From: a virus
DNA: 27,560 nucleotides
Virus record (IMG/VR): IMGVR_UViG_3300044981_000210
Location: 1 to 27,560 of that record
Strand: one strand, 5' to 3'
Shown here: piece after piece, positions 19,216 through 25,445 of the stretch
Layout of the letters: every line of letters begins with the position of its first letter
How positions within the stretch are numbered: position 1 is the stretch's first letter
The notes under the pieces: model-generated
The model's input: only the letters and a program-made list of their open reading frames with translations
What the model was told of the DNA's origin: nothing
Database searches by the model: none
Program-made: the position numbers and the translations under genes

Positions 19216-19849
19216 TAAGCTGGTACAAATTGAACCCGAGTCTGGTGTCCAACGATGGGCGCTAGCATTCGTCGGCGGCAAGGACACAGGCAACGCCCCG
19301 AAGTCTTGCTTCGTCTGCCCGTTTTTGTACATCAACCAGAAACGTTGTCAGATACACGGGCCGAATATCATCATCGACCGCGTTACTAAGATGGTGGACG
19401 GCAAGGCCAAAATCTATACTCCTATTTGCTGCTATCAGCGCGGCGGCACTCCGCTCGCGGTAGGCGACGACAGGGTTATATACAACGTCAATGTCTTGGG
19501 CGAAAAAGCGGCGGATCAAACGGGTTTGGAGTGGGCCGAATCACCTACAGGAACTAACTGCGGCGGATTCGATCAAGGTGCCGACTGCAAGCACTTCGAT
19601 GTAACGGAAGGAAACGACGGCATGTGTACGCTCATGTCCAAGGACCAAGATGCAGCGTCGGACGCAATGAGCGAGCACAAAGGCCGCGAAGTTGATTGGG
19701 ATGATTGTTGCGACGGCCACGAAGGCAAGAATATCTCTTGGCGAGAGGCACAAAAGCTGATGCCGAATAAATCCCAAGAACCGCACGAAGCTAAACAGAT
19801 CGCCGATATCTTGAACTCGGCCACGGGCCAGACTAAAAAGAGCAAATAA
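19208..19849 (+). CDS. Cys-rich protein, putative metal or iron-sulfur binding (213 aa)
   Basis: Ten cysteines (34, 37, 47, 74, 75, 118, 127, 140, 167, 168) and nearby His50 are arranged as CxxC...C-x2-HG, CCYQRGGTP, NCGGFDQGADC, C and DDCCDGH. This spacing looks like a metal-binding or iron-sulfur scaffold. Some small phage proteins have similar Cys-poor-linker patterns, but I do not recognise the family. It lies two genes upstream of the flavoprotein, so a shared redox role is possible. Confidence 0.68.
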   Translation: MRDKLVQIEPESGVQRWALAFVGGKDTGNAPKSCFVCPFLYINQKRCQIHGPNIIIDRVTKMVDGKAKIYTPICCYQRGGTPLAVGDDRVIYNVNVLGEKAADQTGLEWAESPTGTNCGGFDQGADCKHFDVTEGNDGMCTLMSKDQDAASDAMSEHKGREVDWDDCCDGHEGKNISWREAQKLMPNKSQEPHEAKQIADILNSATGQTKKSK

Positions 19850-19851
19850 GA

Positions 19852-20127
19852 ATGCCTGATTACGGATTCACGGATGCCGGGTTAAGCGCTCTCAGCGGTG
19901 CGGATAAGAAAGCCCCGGAGATCTTCGACATCCAGCCGTTTCGAGAATACGACTATAGCAAGAAGTATTTCAAAGAAGGCGAGCCCGTCCTCGTCGGTCT
20001 CACGAGCGGCTTGACGAAAGTGGATTTCGTGCAAGAGATGTTTCCTTTGCCAGAGAAGTATGTTAAGATGCTAAACGGCGGCGAGAAGAAAATAGATACC
20101 CGCGATCTCTCGTATCCCTTGGTCTAA
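19852..20127 (+). CDS. Unknown protein (91 aa)
   Basis: It starts MPDYGFTDAGLSALSGADKK and is moderately acidic, with aromatic residues in the middle (FREYDYSKKYFKEGEPVLVG). No motif is recognised. It is two bases after the previous stop and one base before the flavoprotein gene, in a compact operon. Confidence 0.65.
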   Translation: MPDYGFTDAGLSALSGADKKAPEIFDIQPFREYDYSKKYFKEGEPVLVGLTSGLTKVDFVQEMFPLPEKYVKMLNGGEKKIDTRDLSYPLV

Positions 20128-20128
20128 T

Positions 20129-21094
20129 ATGAAAGCATCTGAATATATCCAAATAAAGAGTAAAGAGTGGTTTGAACTCGTCTCTATTGAAGAGGCCGCG
20201 AAGTACCACAAACGAAATGTGGAGCGGTGCCTTGCCGCCATTGAATACTATAAGAAGCAAGACCGGCCTATTAACATCTTGGCGGTTTACGGATCGGGAC
20301 GCAGCAATTACAATAGTTGTGCTCAAGAGTTATCTAATAGTCAGTTGCTGCTTCGCGGGGCGCTAGAGCAGTTTAGGAACGAGAAGTACGAGATCACCGA
20401 GATTCCTCTCCGTTCGTATAACATCGAACCGTGTAATAACTGTTACGCCACGTCATCCGCGCTCTGTGGGTTTCCTTGCAACTGTTTCCCATTAGATCCG
20501 ATGCAAGACTTGTATCCACTAGTTTTGAAATGCGATGTCATGTTTTGCGCCACTGGCGTTAATCAGTCTGATATGTCTTCTCGTATGAAGACGTTCCTAG
20601 ACAGGCTAATTTCTCTCGACGGCGGCTTCTACGTATCGCCCGAACAGTTCGGGCCTAAAGATTACGACTGGCGAGATAAGTGCATCGCGCTCTCAACCGA
20701 GTTGTCTAAGAAGAACGAAATCCACTACGACGCCCGCATGTGGGGTCGCACAGCGGCCTACTTTGTCAGTAGCAAGGATGAGAAGAACGACATAGACACC
20801 GTTGCCCGCGACTATAAAGAACTAGACGACTTGAGTTACATCGAACGGGTCGCGGCGGTTCTCCGAGAGGGCAACGCTGATTATGGTTTTCTACACGATA
20901 AGGAAGATTGGTACGCGGGTTGCTACGCCGACCCGAACGTAGAAATGGCCTACGATAAAAAGACTACATTCTCCAACCCCAAGTTCGCAGAAAGAGCGGC
21001 TTTGGTGGCGAGGAAGGCGGTCGAACTCGCGGAAAAGATTCGCAAAGACCCAGTTCCCTTCGACGGCGGGGGCCGAGGTAAGACAAGGACATGA
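20129..21094 (+). CDS. FMN-reductase / iron-sulfur-flavoprotein-like protein (321 aa)
   Basis: Residues 47-165 look like a flavodoxin-fold NADPH-dependent FMN reductase: a beta strand INILAVYGSGRSNYNS (48-63) forms the phosphate-binding loop, and CDVMFCATGVNQSDMSSRMK then TFLDRL (135-160) matches the usual P-x-Y-x-x-x-M-S-x-x-x-K-x-F-x-D-R segment. Between them Cys102, 105, 113, 117 and 119 form a cluster as in iron-sulfur flavoproteins. Residues 1-45 and 170-321 are additional helical regions. The likely cofactor is FMN with or without Fe-S. Phages rarely carry such enzymes; the substrate is unknown. It overlaps the ATP-grasp gene by four bases. Confidence 0.82.
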   Translation: MKASEYIQIKSKEWFELVSIEEAAKYHKRNVERCLAAIEYYKKQDRPINILAVYGSGRSNYNSCAQELSNSQLLLRGALEQFRNEKYEITEIPLRSYNIEPCNNCYATSSALCGFPCNCFPLDPMQDLYPLVLKCDVMFCATGVNQSDMSSRMKTFLDRLISLDGGFYVSPEQFGPKDYDWRDKCIALSTELSKKNEIHYDARMWGRTAAYFVSSKDEKNDIDTVARDYKELDDLSYIERVAAVLREGNADYGFLHDKEDWYAGCYADPNVEMAYDKKTTFSNPKFAERAALVARKAVELAEKIRKDPVPFDGGGRGKTRT

Positions 21095-21813
21095 AGTCCG
21101 GGATTTGGTGGGTAGGGGAATCCAACAACTGGAGAGCTCCCGTCAAGCCCGAGAGCCCGTTATTCGCGATGGCCTTGGTTGAGGAAGAAGTTCTTCCCGT
21201 GGCGTTTTCAAACGAGTACGCGGGCACTATTAGGTTGTCTAAAAGCGCCGCAATTAATTGCACGTCTCGGTTGGCCCAAAGGGTCGCGCTAGCGTCCACC
21301 GGACTTAATCCCCGATGGGAGCCGATCAAGATACATCAAGGCGTTCTTAAATATCCCGCTAGTTGCCACAACAACGGCGTCCATTTCATAAAACGAACCG
21401 AGCACATGGAGTTATTGGCGGCCTACGCGCCCGAGTTGGCTGAGTTCGGGGTCGCGGAGTCGTTTCTATACGGAGACCCGTATGAAATAGACGGCGTCAT
21501 TATTGGCGGCAAGATTCATTTCTTCCACACCATTCACCAAATCTGGAACGAAGAAAATGACAGCATCTTAGAGTATCGCCGCGTCGAAGTTACGGGCATC
21601 CATTACGCAGCAGAGCAAGCCTTGAAAGCGGTGGGTTTGGATAATAGTCCGTTTTGTATTGAGTTCAGGTTGCACGAATGCCAGTGGAGAGTCATCGAGG
21701 TCCACGCCAGGTTAGGCGAAGATCTAGGACTCCCCGCCGTAATGTCAGATATTTATCCACTCGATTTCATAAGTGGAAAAACTTTAGGAGATAGTCATGA
21801 AGAGTCAAGGTAA
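21091..21813 (+). CDS. ATP-grasp ligase-like protein, short form (240 aa)
   Basis: Residues about 85-225 carry ATP-grasp features: VLKYPASCHNNGVHFI (85-100, nucleotide-binding strand), FLYGDPYEIDGVIIGGKIHF (125-144, the Y/E-x-D-G...G-K strand pair) and FCIEFR...WRVIEVHARLGED (188-211). In the last, Glu191 and Glu203-x-His-x-Arg207 stand where the Mg-binding E...E-x-N-x-R residues lie, with His replacing Asn. The N-terminal pre-ATP-grasp domain is short. ATP-grasp enzymes join a carboxylate to an amine, thiol or hydroxyl through an acyl phosphate. Overlap with the flavoprotein suggests a shared pathway; the substrate is unknown. Confidence 0.78.
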   Translation: MKSGIWWVGESNNWRAPVKPESPLFAMALVEEEVLPVAFSNEYAGTIRLSKSAAINCTSRLAQRVALASTGLNPRWEPIKIHQGVLKYPASCHNNGVHFIKRTEHMELLAAYAPELAEFGVAESFLYGDPYEIDGVIIGGKIHFFHTIHQIWNEENDSILEYRRVEVTGIHYAAEQALKAVGLDNSPFCIEFRLHECQWRVIEVHARLGEDLGLPAVMSDIYPLDFISGKTLGDSHEESR

Positions 21814-22216
21814 CGAAGGCGCACACGGCGGTCGTAAGACGACCCCCGAGGGACCTCGCGGTGGACGAGCCGGGCAGGCTGCGGAAGGTTCTCGCGGCGG
21901 CAGAGCGGGCCAAGGCGTCGAGGGTTCGCGGAGCACGAAAGACCCCATGCGCGATGTCGCGCTAGGAGAAGGTTTGGAGATGGGCGCGGTTCATTCGGCG
22001 CACAAGAAAGGCATCGTGAACGGACTTGGCGGCAAGCAGGCCGCTAGCCCGGCACCGAGCGGCGAAAGCGATCACGAGACCTTGCGCCACGGCAAGAAGC
22101 CTCAACCTGAGAAGGTCGTGAACGTCGCAAAACACGATAAGGAAACCTTGGCTAAAGCGCGTATGTTTGCCGAGCGCTCGGAAGCCGGTAATGCTGAGAA
22201 GGAAGGCGGGTGGTAA
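21797..22216 (+). CDS. Gly/Arg-repeat, low-complexity protein (139 aa)
   Basis: Its start overlaps the ATP-grasp gene by 17 bases. Residues about 10-45 hold a 12-residue repeat: EGPRGGRAGQAA, EGSRGGRAGQGV and a partial EGSR. This is loosely like the KGG stress-protein repeat (G-G-K-A-x-H). The rest is polar, Lys/Glu/His-rich and probably disordered. It might bind nucleic acid or be a substrate of the upstream enzymes; neither is shown by the sequence. Confidence 0.65.
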   Translation: MKSQGNEGAHGGRKTTPEGPRGGRAGQAAEGSRGGRAGQGVEGSRSTKDPMRDVALGEGLEMGAVHSAHKKGIVNGLGGKQAASPAPSGESDHETLRHGKKPQPEKVVNVAKHDKETLAKARMFAERSEAGNAEKEGGW

Positions 22217-22218
22217 TC

Positions 22219-22485
22219 ATGGCAAAGCACAAAGACCACACGCACTCGACCGTGGATCACCACGAGGATGGGTCGCACACGTTGCACAGGCATCACAAAG
22301 ATGGCTCGAAGCACTCTTCGGCGCACGCCGATTTGGATAGTCTACACGATGCGATTCAAGATCATCTAGGCGAAGCCAATCCCGGCGAAGCGGAAGCAGA
22401 TGCGGGCCAGCACGGAGTTCCTGCCGACCACGCCGCGTCAGCAGGACTGCCGACACCAGGCGGAGTTCCCGGCGCAGGAGTTTAG
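22219..22485 (+). CDS. His-rich protein, putative metal binding (88 aa)
   Basis: The ATG at 22219 (two bases after the previous stop) is preferred; a GTG at 22210 would add three residues. Residues 1-40 are full of His (HTHSTVDHHEDGSHTLHRHH and KDGSKHSSAH). Then DLDSLHDAIQDHLGEANPGE and a Gly/Pro/Ala tail follow. This H-x-H...HH-x-D-G-S-H-T...HH-x-D-G-S pattern is one I associate with uncharacterised phage proteins. The His cluster could bind zinc, nickel or iron; that is inference. Confidence 0.72.
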   Translation: MAKHKDHTHSTVDHHEDGSHTLHRHHKDGSKHSSAHADLDSLHDAIQDHLGEANPGEAEADAGQHGVPADHAASAGLPTPGGVPGAGV

Positions 22486-22486
22486 T

Positions 22487-22678
22487 ATGGCGAAGCATAA
22501 CGCTTCTTTATATCGTAGTATGCACGGGCTCCGGAAAGGTCGTTTGCACCGGGCGCTTCACGTTCCAGAGAATGAGCCGATACCCGAGGCTAAGCTAGAG
22601 GCAGCCAAACATAGTTCTAACCCAACGGTGGTTCACATGGCAAATTTTGCTTCGACGCTCAAGGGTTTTAAGAAGTAA
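22487..22678 (+). CDS. Small basic protein (63 aa), start revised to 22487
   Basis: A frame opens at 22400 but would overlap the His-rich gene; the ATG at 22487 follows CAGGAGTTTAGT. The sequence is basic and helical (HNASLYRSMHGLRKGRLHRA, then H-V-P-E-N-E-P-I-P) and ends FASTLKGFKK. The K-G-x-L-H-R-x-L-x-V-P-E-x-x-P-I-P core is one I associate with small phage proteins near lysis or head genes, of unknown role. The stop overlaps the next ATG (TAATG). Confidence 0.68.
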   Translation: MAKHNASLYRSMHGLRKGRLHRALHVPENEPIPEAKLEAAKHSSNPTVVHMANFASTLKGFKK

Positions 22679-22962
22679 TGGATTGGAGATCTAAAGCCAA
22701 CCAGGCATTTCAAACAGCCACGACAGGCGGCGTCGCGTCTCGCTTCTTTGGCCTGTGGCAGGGACGATGCACTTTCTTCGCGTGCGTATTCTCTGTGGTC
22801 GGCCTTTATGGTTGGTTAGTTCTCAATCGCGACCTGACTTCGTTTGCGCTATTCGCGGGCTCCATTCAGGCCCTTCTTATCGCCCACTCGTGGAAACAGG
22901 ACGTGGCGGAACAGAACGAGATTAGAAATCAGCAAACCGTAGTAATCAATACATCAAAGTAA
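22678..22962 (+). CDS. Two-segment membrane protein, holin-like candidate (94 aa)
   Basis: Two hydrophobic segments lie at about residues 30-48 (RCTFFACVFSVVGLYGWLVL) and 53-70 (TSFALFAGSIQALLIAHSW). The ends are polar, with a Gln/Asn-rich charged C-terminus. This size and topology fits class II holins, which form the membrane lesion for host lysis, but many unrelated phage membrane proteins look the same. No endolysin gene is seen nearby. Confidence 0.65.
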   Translation: MDWRSKANQAFQTATTGGVASRFFGLWQGRCTFFACVFSVVGLYGWLVLNRDLTSFALFAGSIQALLIAHSWKQDVAEQNEIRNQQTVVINTSK

Positions 22963-22992
22963 GCCGAACAGAGGACCCAAGGGGCGGCAGTT

Positions 22993-23021
22993 ACGCGGTA
23001 GTGCTCTGAACAGAGCCGCGT
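22993..23021 (+). promoter_or_regulatory. Strong hairpin upstream of the 23033 gene
   Basis: ACGCG (22993-22997) pairs with CGCGT (23017-23021) and GCTCTG (23003-23008) with CAGAGC (23011-23016), the inner stem closed by AA. It ends 11 bases before the ATG and partly holds the upstream sequence; no T-run follows. It could modulate translation. Confidence 0.45.
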
Positions 23022-23032
23022 AGGATACGCAA

Positions 23033-23368
23033 ATGAAGATACCGCGCTGGACTCTGGTTACGGTTCCCGTCGCTTGTTTTTGTTTTGGTTTCGCGCTTAA
23101 CGCAATCGTTATGGCCGCTAACGGCGGGTCCATGCCAGTCCTTATGCCCCAAGGCCATTGCGAATTGATTGATGCGGACGACATCATACACTCGTGTTGG
23201 TCTTCTAGTGTTCACCTTAAGTTTCTCGCAGACTGGATTGTTATCCGTGGTTTCGGGATCGCGAGTCCTGGGGATTTCTTCGAGTGGTTCGCGGGCCTTG
23301 TAGGCGGGCCATCCTTGATTGCTTGGGCCGCTTTGATTCTGCAAAAAGCAGGAATTATCGGAGATTAG
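23033..23368 (+). CDS. DUF5317-like membrane protein (111 aa)
   Basis: Membrane segments at about residues 7-28, 62-78 and 86-106. Between the first two is N-G-G-S-M-P-V-L-M-P-Q-G, followed by D-D-I-I-H...S-S-V-H-L-K-F-L-A-D-W-I-V and later S-P-G-D-F-F. This N-G-G-x-M-P-V...D...H...K-L/F-L-x-D...S-P-G-D order resembles DUF5317-type membrane proteins. Their function is unknown. Confidence 0.68.
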   Translation: MKIPRWTLVTVPVACFCFGFALNAIVMAANGGSMPVLMPQGHCELIDADDIIHSCWSSSVHLKFLADWIVIRGFGIASPGDFFEWFAGLVGGPSLIAWAALILQKAGIIGD

Positions 23369-23369
23369 T

Positions 23370-23612
23370 TTGTCAACTTTTATCAACAACGCCTTGGCTA
23401 GTGCCCACAAAGTTTTGGACTCTGCGAATAAATCTAACGTTAGCACCCGCAGCGGGCACCCTTTCGGAGTCGCGCCCGTGTCCACGAGTGCCCCCGCGCA
23501 TGAGTATAGCCAAGCACCATACCGTTTGGCGTCGCAAGCTAGAAAAGACGCGAGCGATGTCGGCGCGGGTATAAAGAACAGGTTAGAGACTTTAAAGCAA
23601 CTCAGTGAATAG
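23370..23612 (+). CDS. Small protein with YxxASQARK motif (80 aa), TTG start
   Basis: The TTG at 23370 is preceded by CGGAGATTAG. The protein is polar, with a Ser/Pro/Ala-rich middle. Residues about 51-60 (YRLASQARKD) match the motif in the 60-residue protein at 5579 and the 78-residue protein at 24241. The C-terminal helix is GIKNRLETLKQLSE. Function unknown. Confidence 0.62.
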   Translation: MSTFINNALASAHKVLDSANKSNVSTRSGHPFGVAPVSTSAPAHEYSQAPYRLASQARKDASDVGAGIKNRLETLKQLSE

Positions 23613-23615
23613 TTT

Positions 23616-24236
23616 ATGCCATCAAAGATCGTCAGTTACTTCATAAGGCACGGCGAGACAGATCTAAATAAGAAGGACGAATTTAGGGGAGACGCAGACG
23701 TTCCCTTGAACGAAGAGGGCGAGAGACAGGCGCAAGCGCTTGTGCCCATATTTCGGCATCGTCAATTTAGCGCGGCCTTCCACAGCGGTATGCGCAGGAC
23801 TGCGCAAACCTTGGAGCCTTTGATGCGAGACAAGGGCATGGAGTCAACCAAGATTGACGACATGAATAGTTTGAATACGGGAGACTTTACCGGACTCCCG
23901 AAGACAGAAGAGAACAAGAAAAAACTTGAGTGGTATCGTCAGCACCCCGACGAAGTAATCCCCGGCGGGGAGCGCGTACAAGATTTTAGAGACCGTATAG
24001 ACCCGAAGATTATGATGGCGATTAGGATCGGCGAAGATGCCGGTCAGCCGACTATTTCAGCCGTGCACGGCTCCGTTATGCGTGAGCTATCGCGGCTATT
24101 CAACAACGGTGATTATAACAAGGTCAAAGTTGATCCTGGCGGCGTCGTGGGCGTATTCAAGACACCAAGCGGGTACGAGACAAAACCCCTTATCCGCGAG
24201 AACGACGGCGAAGAAGAGATTCAACCAGGGAGCTAA
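23616..24236 (+). CDS. Histidine phosphatase (phosphoglycerate-mutase-like) family protein (206 aa)
   Basis: The catalytic motif RHGET is at residues 11-15, with His12 as the phosphate-accepting residue. RGDADVPLNEEGERQAQAL (24-42), SGMRRTAQT (57-65, with the second Arg) and AVHGSVMREL (149-158, with His151) complete the family pattern. These enzymes remove or transfer phosphate on small molecules or proteins; the substrate cannot be read from sequence. Length is normal for the superfamily. A host-metabolite or protein phosphatase role in infection is possible. Confidence 0.88.
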   Translation: MPSKIVSYFIRHGETDLNKKDEFRGDADVPLNEEGERQAQALVPIFRHRQFSAAFHSGMRRTAQTLEPLMRDKGMESTKIDDMNSLNTGDFTGLPKTEENKKKLEWYRQHPDEVIPGGERVQDFRDRIDPKIMMAIRIGEDAGQPTISAVHGSVMRELSRLFNNGDYNKVKVDPGGVVGVFKTPSGYETKPLIRENDGEEEIQPGS

Positions 24237-24240
24237 TGCC

Positions 24241-24477
24241 ATGCTTAACCCAGCGGGTTTCCTCACTAACCCCGCGCAAGATACCGTAGCCAAAGCAGGA
24301 AACGAATTAGCTCGTGGAGCTAACGTGACCGCAAGTCTTGAAGGCAACCCAACAAACTCGTTTGCCCCGAAGCAACTAGAGATTCCTCGTTTGCCCCAAG
24401 CGCACACGAATGCTTCTTACTCCGTGGCGCGGCAAGCGCGACGCGGGGGAATAGCGGGGTTAACGCCAGGAGTGTAG
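24241..24477 (+). CDS. Small protein with YxxARQARR motif (78 aa), start revised to 24241
   Basis: A frame opens at 24037 inside the phosphatase gene, but the ATG at 24241 is four bases after its stop and follows AGGGAGCTAATGCC. The sequence is polar, with NPAGFLTNPAQDTVAKAG at the N-terminus and SYSVARQARRGGIAGLTPG at the C-terminus. The last part carries the shared motif. It ends the operon; the next promoter starts nine bases later. Confidence 0.65.
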   Translation: MLNPAGFLTNPAQDTVAKAGNELARGANVTASLEGNPTNSFAPKQLEIPRLPQAHTNASYSVARQARRGGIAGLTPGV

Positions 24478-24485
24478 GATTTTGC

Positions 24486-24514
24486 TTGACAGCGTAAAAG
24501 GTTTGTGGTAATAT
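24486..24514 (+). promoter_or_regulatory. Strong sigma70-like promoter
   Basis: Perfect TTGACA (24486-24491), 17-base spacer, TAATAT (24509-24514). It has the same -35 and spacing as the tRNA promoter at 5953. It drives the second GIY-YIG gene and probably the terminase. Confidence 0.75.
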
Positions 24515-24520
24515 GAATAT

Positions 24521-24606
24521 TCCTCGGTACCTAGGGTTTATAAGCGCCGAGAATTAGTCGGGGCGGCCTTCATCCGCCCTGACCACCCCTATGAAGGAGG
24601 GGTAGG
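24521..24606 (+). promoter_or_regulatory. Structured leader with two hairpins, one holding the ribosome binding site
   Basis: GGGCGG (24561-24566) pairs with CCGCCC (24574-24579). ACCCCT (24585-24590) pairs with AGGGGT (24598-24603), which places the AAGGAGGGG ribosome binding site in loop and stem. CTCGG near 24522 can also pair with CCGAG near 24547. The layout suggests translational control of the leader peptide and endonuclease. Confidence 0.5.
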
Positions 24607-24663
24607 ATGAAAACAAAGTTATGCGGTAGGCTGAAGAAGCACGAGCAACAGAGGGCCACATGA
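24607..24663 (+). CDS. 18-residue leader peptide coupled to the GIY-YIG gene
   Basis: ATG at 24607 follows GGAGGGGTAGG. The peptide is MKTKLCGRLKKHEQQRAT and its stop overlaps the endonuclease start (ATGA at 24660-24663). The endonuclease has no other ribosome binding site, so its translation probably depends on this short frame. Confidence 0.55.
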   Translation: MKTKLCGRLKKHEQQRAT

Positions 24664-25412
24664 AAGCTACTCTGTATCGTTACCCGCACCCGTTTGATTC
24701 AGAGAAATTTATTTATTGCGGCCAAACAACCGGAAAGAACAGAGACAAAAGGCATCGCGCAGGTTATGATGGTTTTGGTCGCCGTTTTAAAAAGAAGTTC
24801 CCCGGCATTGAGTTACCTAGCCCCATATTCGAGACCGTAGAAGTTACTGATCACCTAGAATTAAATTGGTTAGAAATTGAGTGGATGTTTCGCTACCGTA
24901 CTTGGCACGGCTATGCGGACGGAATGAACATAAGTGTACCTGGCTCCCACGATTATAAAAACATATCAGCCGCAGGGCGAATAATCCGCTCCTCGCTTTC
25001 TTTCGAAACGCAGTCTGAGATTATGAAAAGAGTCGCAGCAGGCGCGACCACTGAGGAACGTTCGGCTTGGGGAAAAGCAGTTCCAAAGGCAGTTCGGGTG
25101 GCTGCCGCAAAGAAAGCAATAGAAACGCTAGGCCCAGAAGGCCGCTCAGCTATGGCTAAAACTAGAGCCGAGAACATGACTTCGGAGCGCCGTAAAGAGA
25201 TAGCTTTGAAAGGTCTTACGACCCGCAGGTTGTTAGGTACGGATAAAGCTTCTGAAGAGTCCAAGAAGAAAATGAGCGCTAGTCAGAAATCTTTAGGGGC
25301 CGCTATTCCTCGTCGTATTAAATTTGGTCACAATAGTTGGCATGTCCGACGTAATAAGCCAAACCCCAGATGTGATTTTTGTATTGACGAAGGTTTAATA
25401 GTAGCATTTTAA
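24660..25412 (+). CDS. GIY-YIG family endonuclease, homing type (250 aa)
   Basis: The N-terminal domain has LYRYPHPFDSEKFIYCGQT (residues 5-23, the YIG motif with Cys in the second part), Arg and His at DKRHRAG (29-35), a catalytic Glu in NWLEIEW (Glu72 or Glu74), and GMN (88-90) as the last motif. Residues about 100-215 are a repetitive basic helical region (RKEIALKGLTTRR; EESKKKMSASQKS) like the NUMOD-type DNA-binding tails. The end has CDFC. It is more diverged than the 9811 gene but the same class. It sits just upstream of the terminase, a classic homing position. Confidence 0.82.
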   Translation: MKATLYRYPHPFDSEKFIYCGQTTGKNRDKRHRAGYDGFGRRFKKKFPGIELPSPIFETVEVTDHLELNWLEIEWMFRYRTWHGYADGMNISVPGSHDYKNISAAGRIIRSSLSFETQSEIMKRVAAGATTEERSAWGKAVPKAVRVAAAKKAIETLGPEGRSAMAKTRAENMTSERRKEIALKGLTTRRLLGTDKASEESKKKMSASQKSLGAAIPRRIKFGHNSWHVRRNKPNPRCDFCIDEGLIVAF

Positions 25413-25413
25413 T

Positions 25414-25441
25414 AGAGGGGCATCTCCTCTCTTTGGAGAGG
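25414..25441 (+). promoter_or_regulatory. Hairpin that sequesters the terminase ribosome binding site
   Basis: CCTCTC (25426-25431) pairs perfectly with GAGAGG (25436-25441) across TTTG, covering the GGAGAGG ribosome binding site five bases before the ATG. AGAGG (25414-25418) can instead pair with CCTCT (25426-25430), which would free the site. The two hairpins exclude each other. Confidence 0.5.
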
Positions 25442-25445
25442 CACA

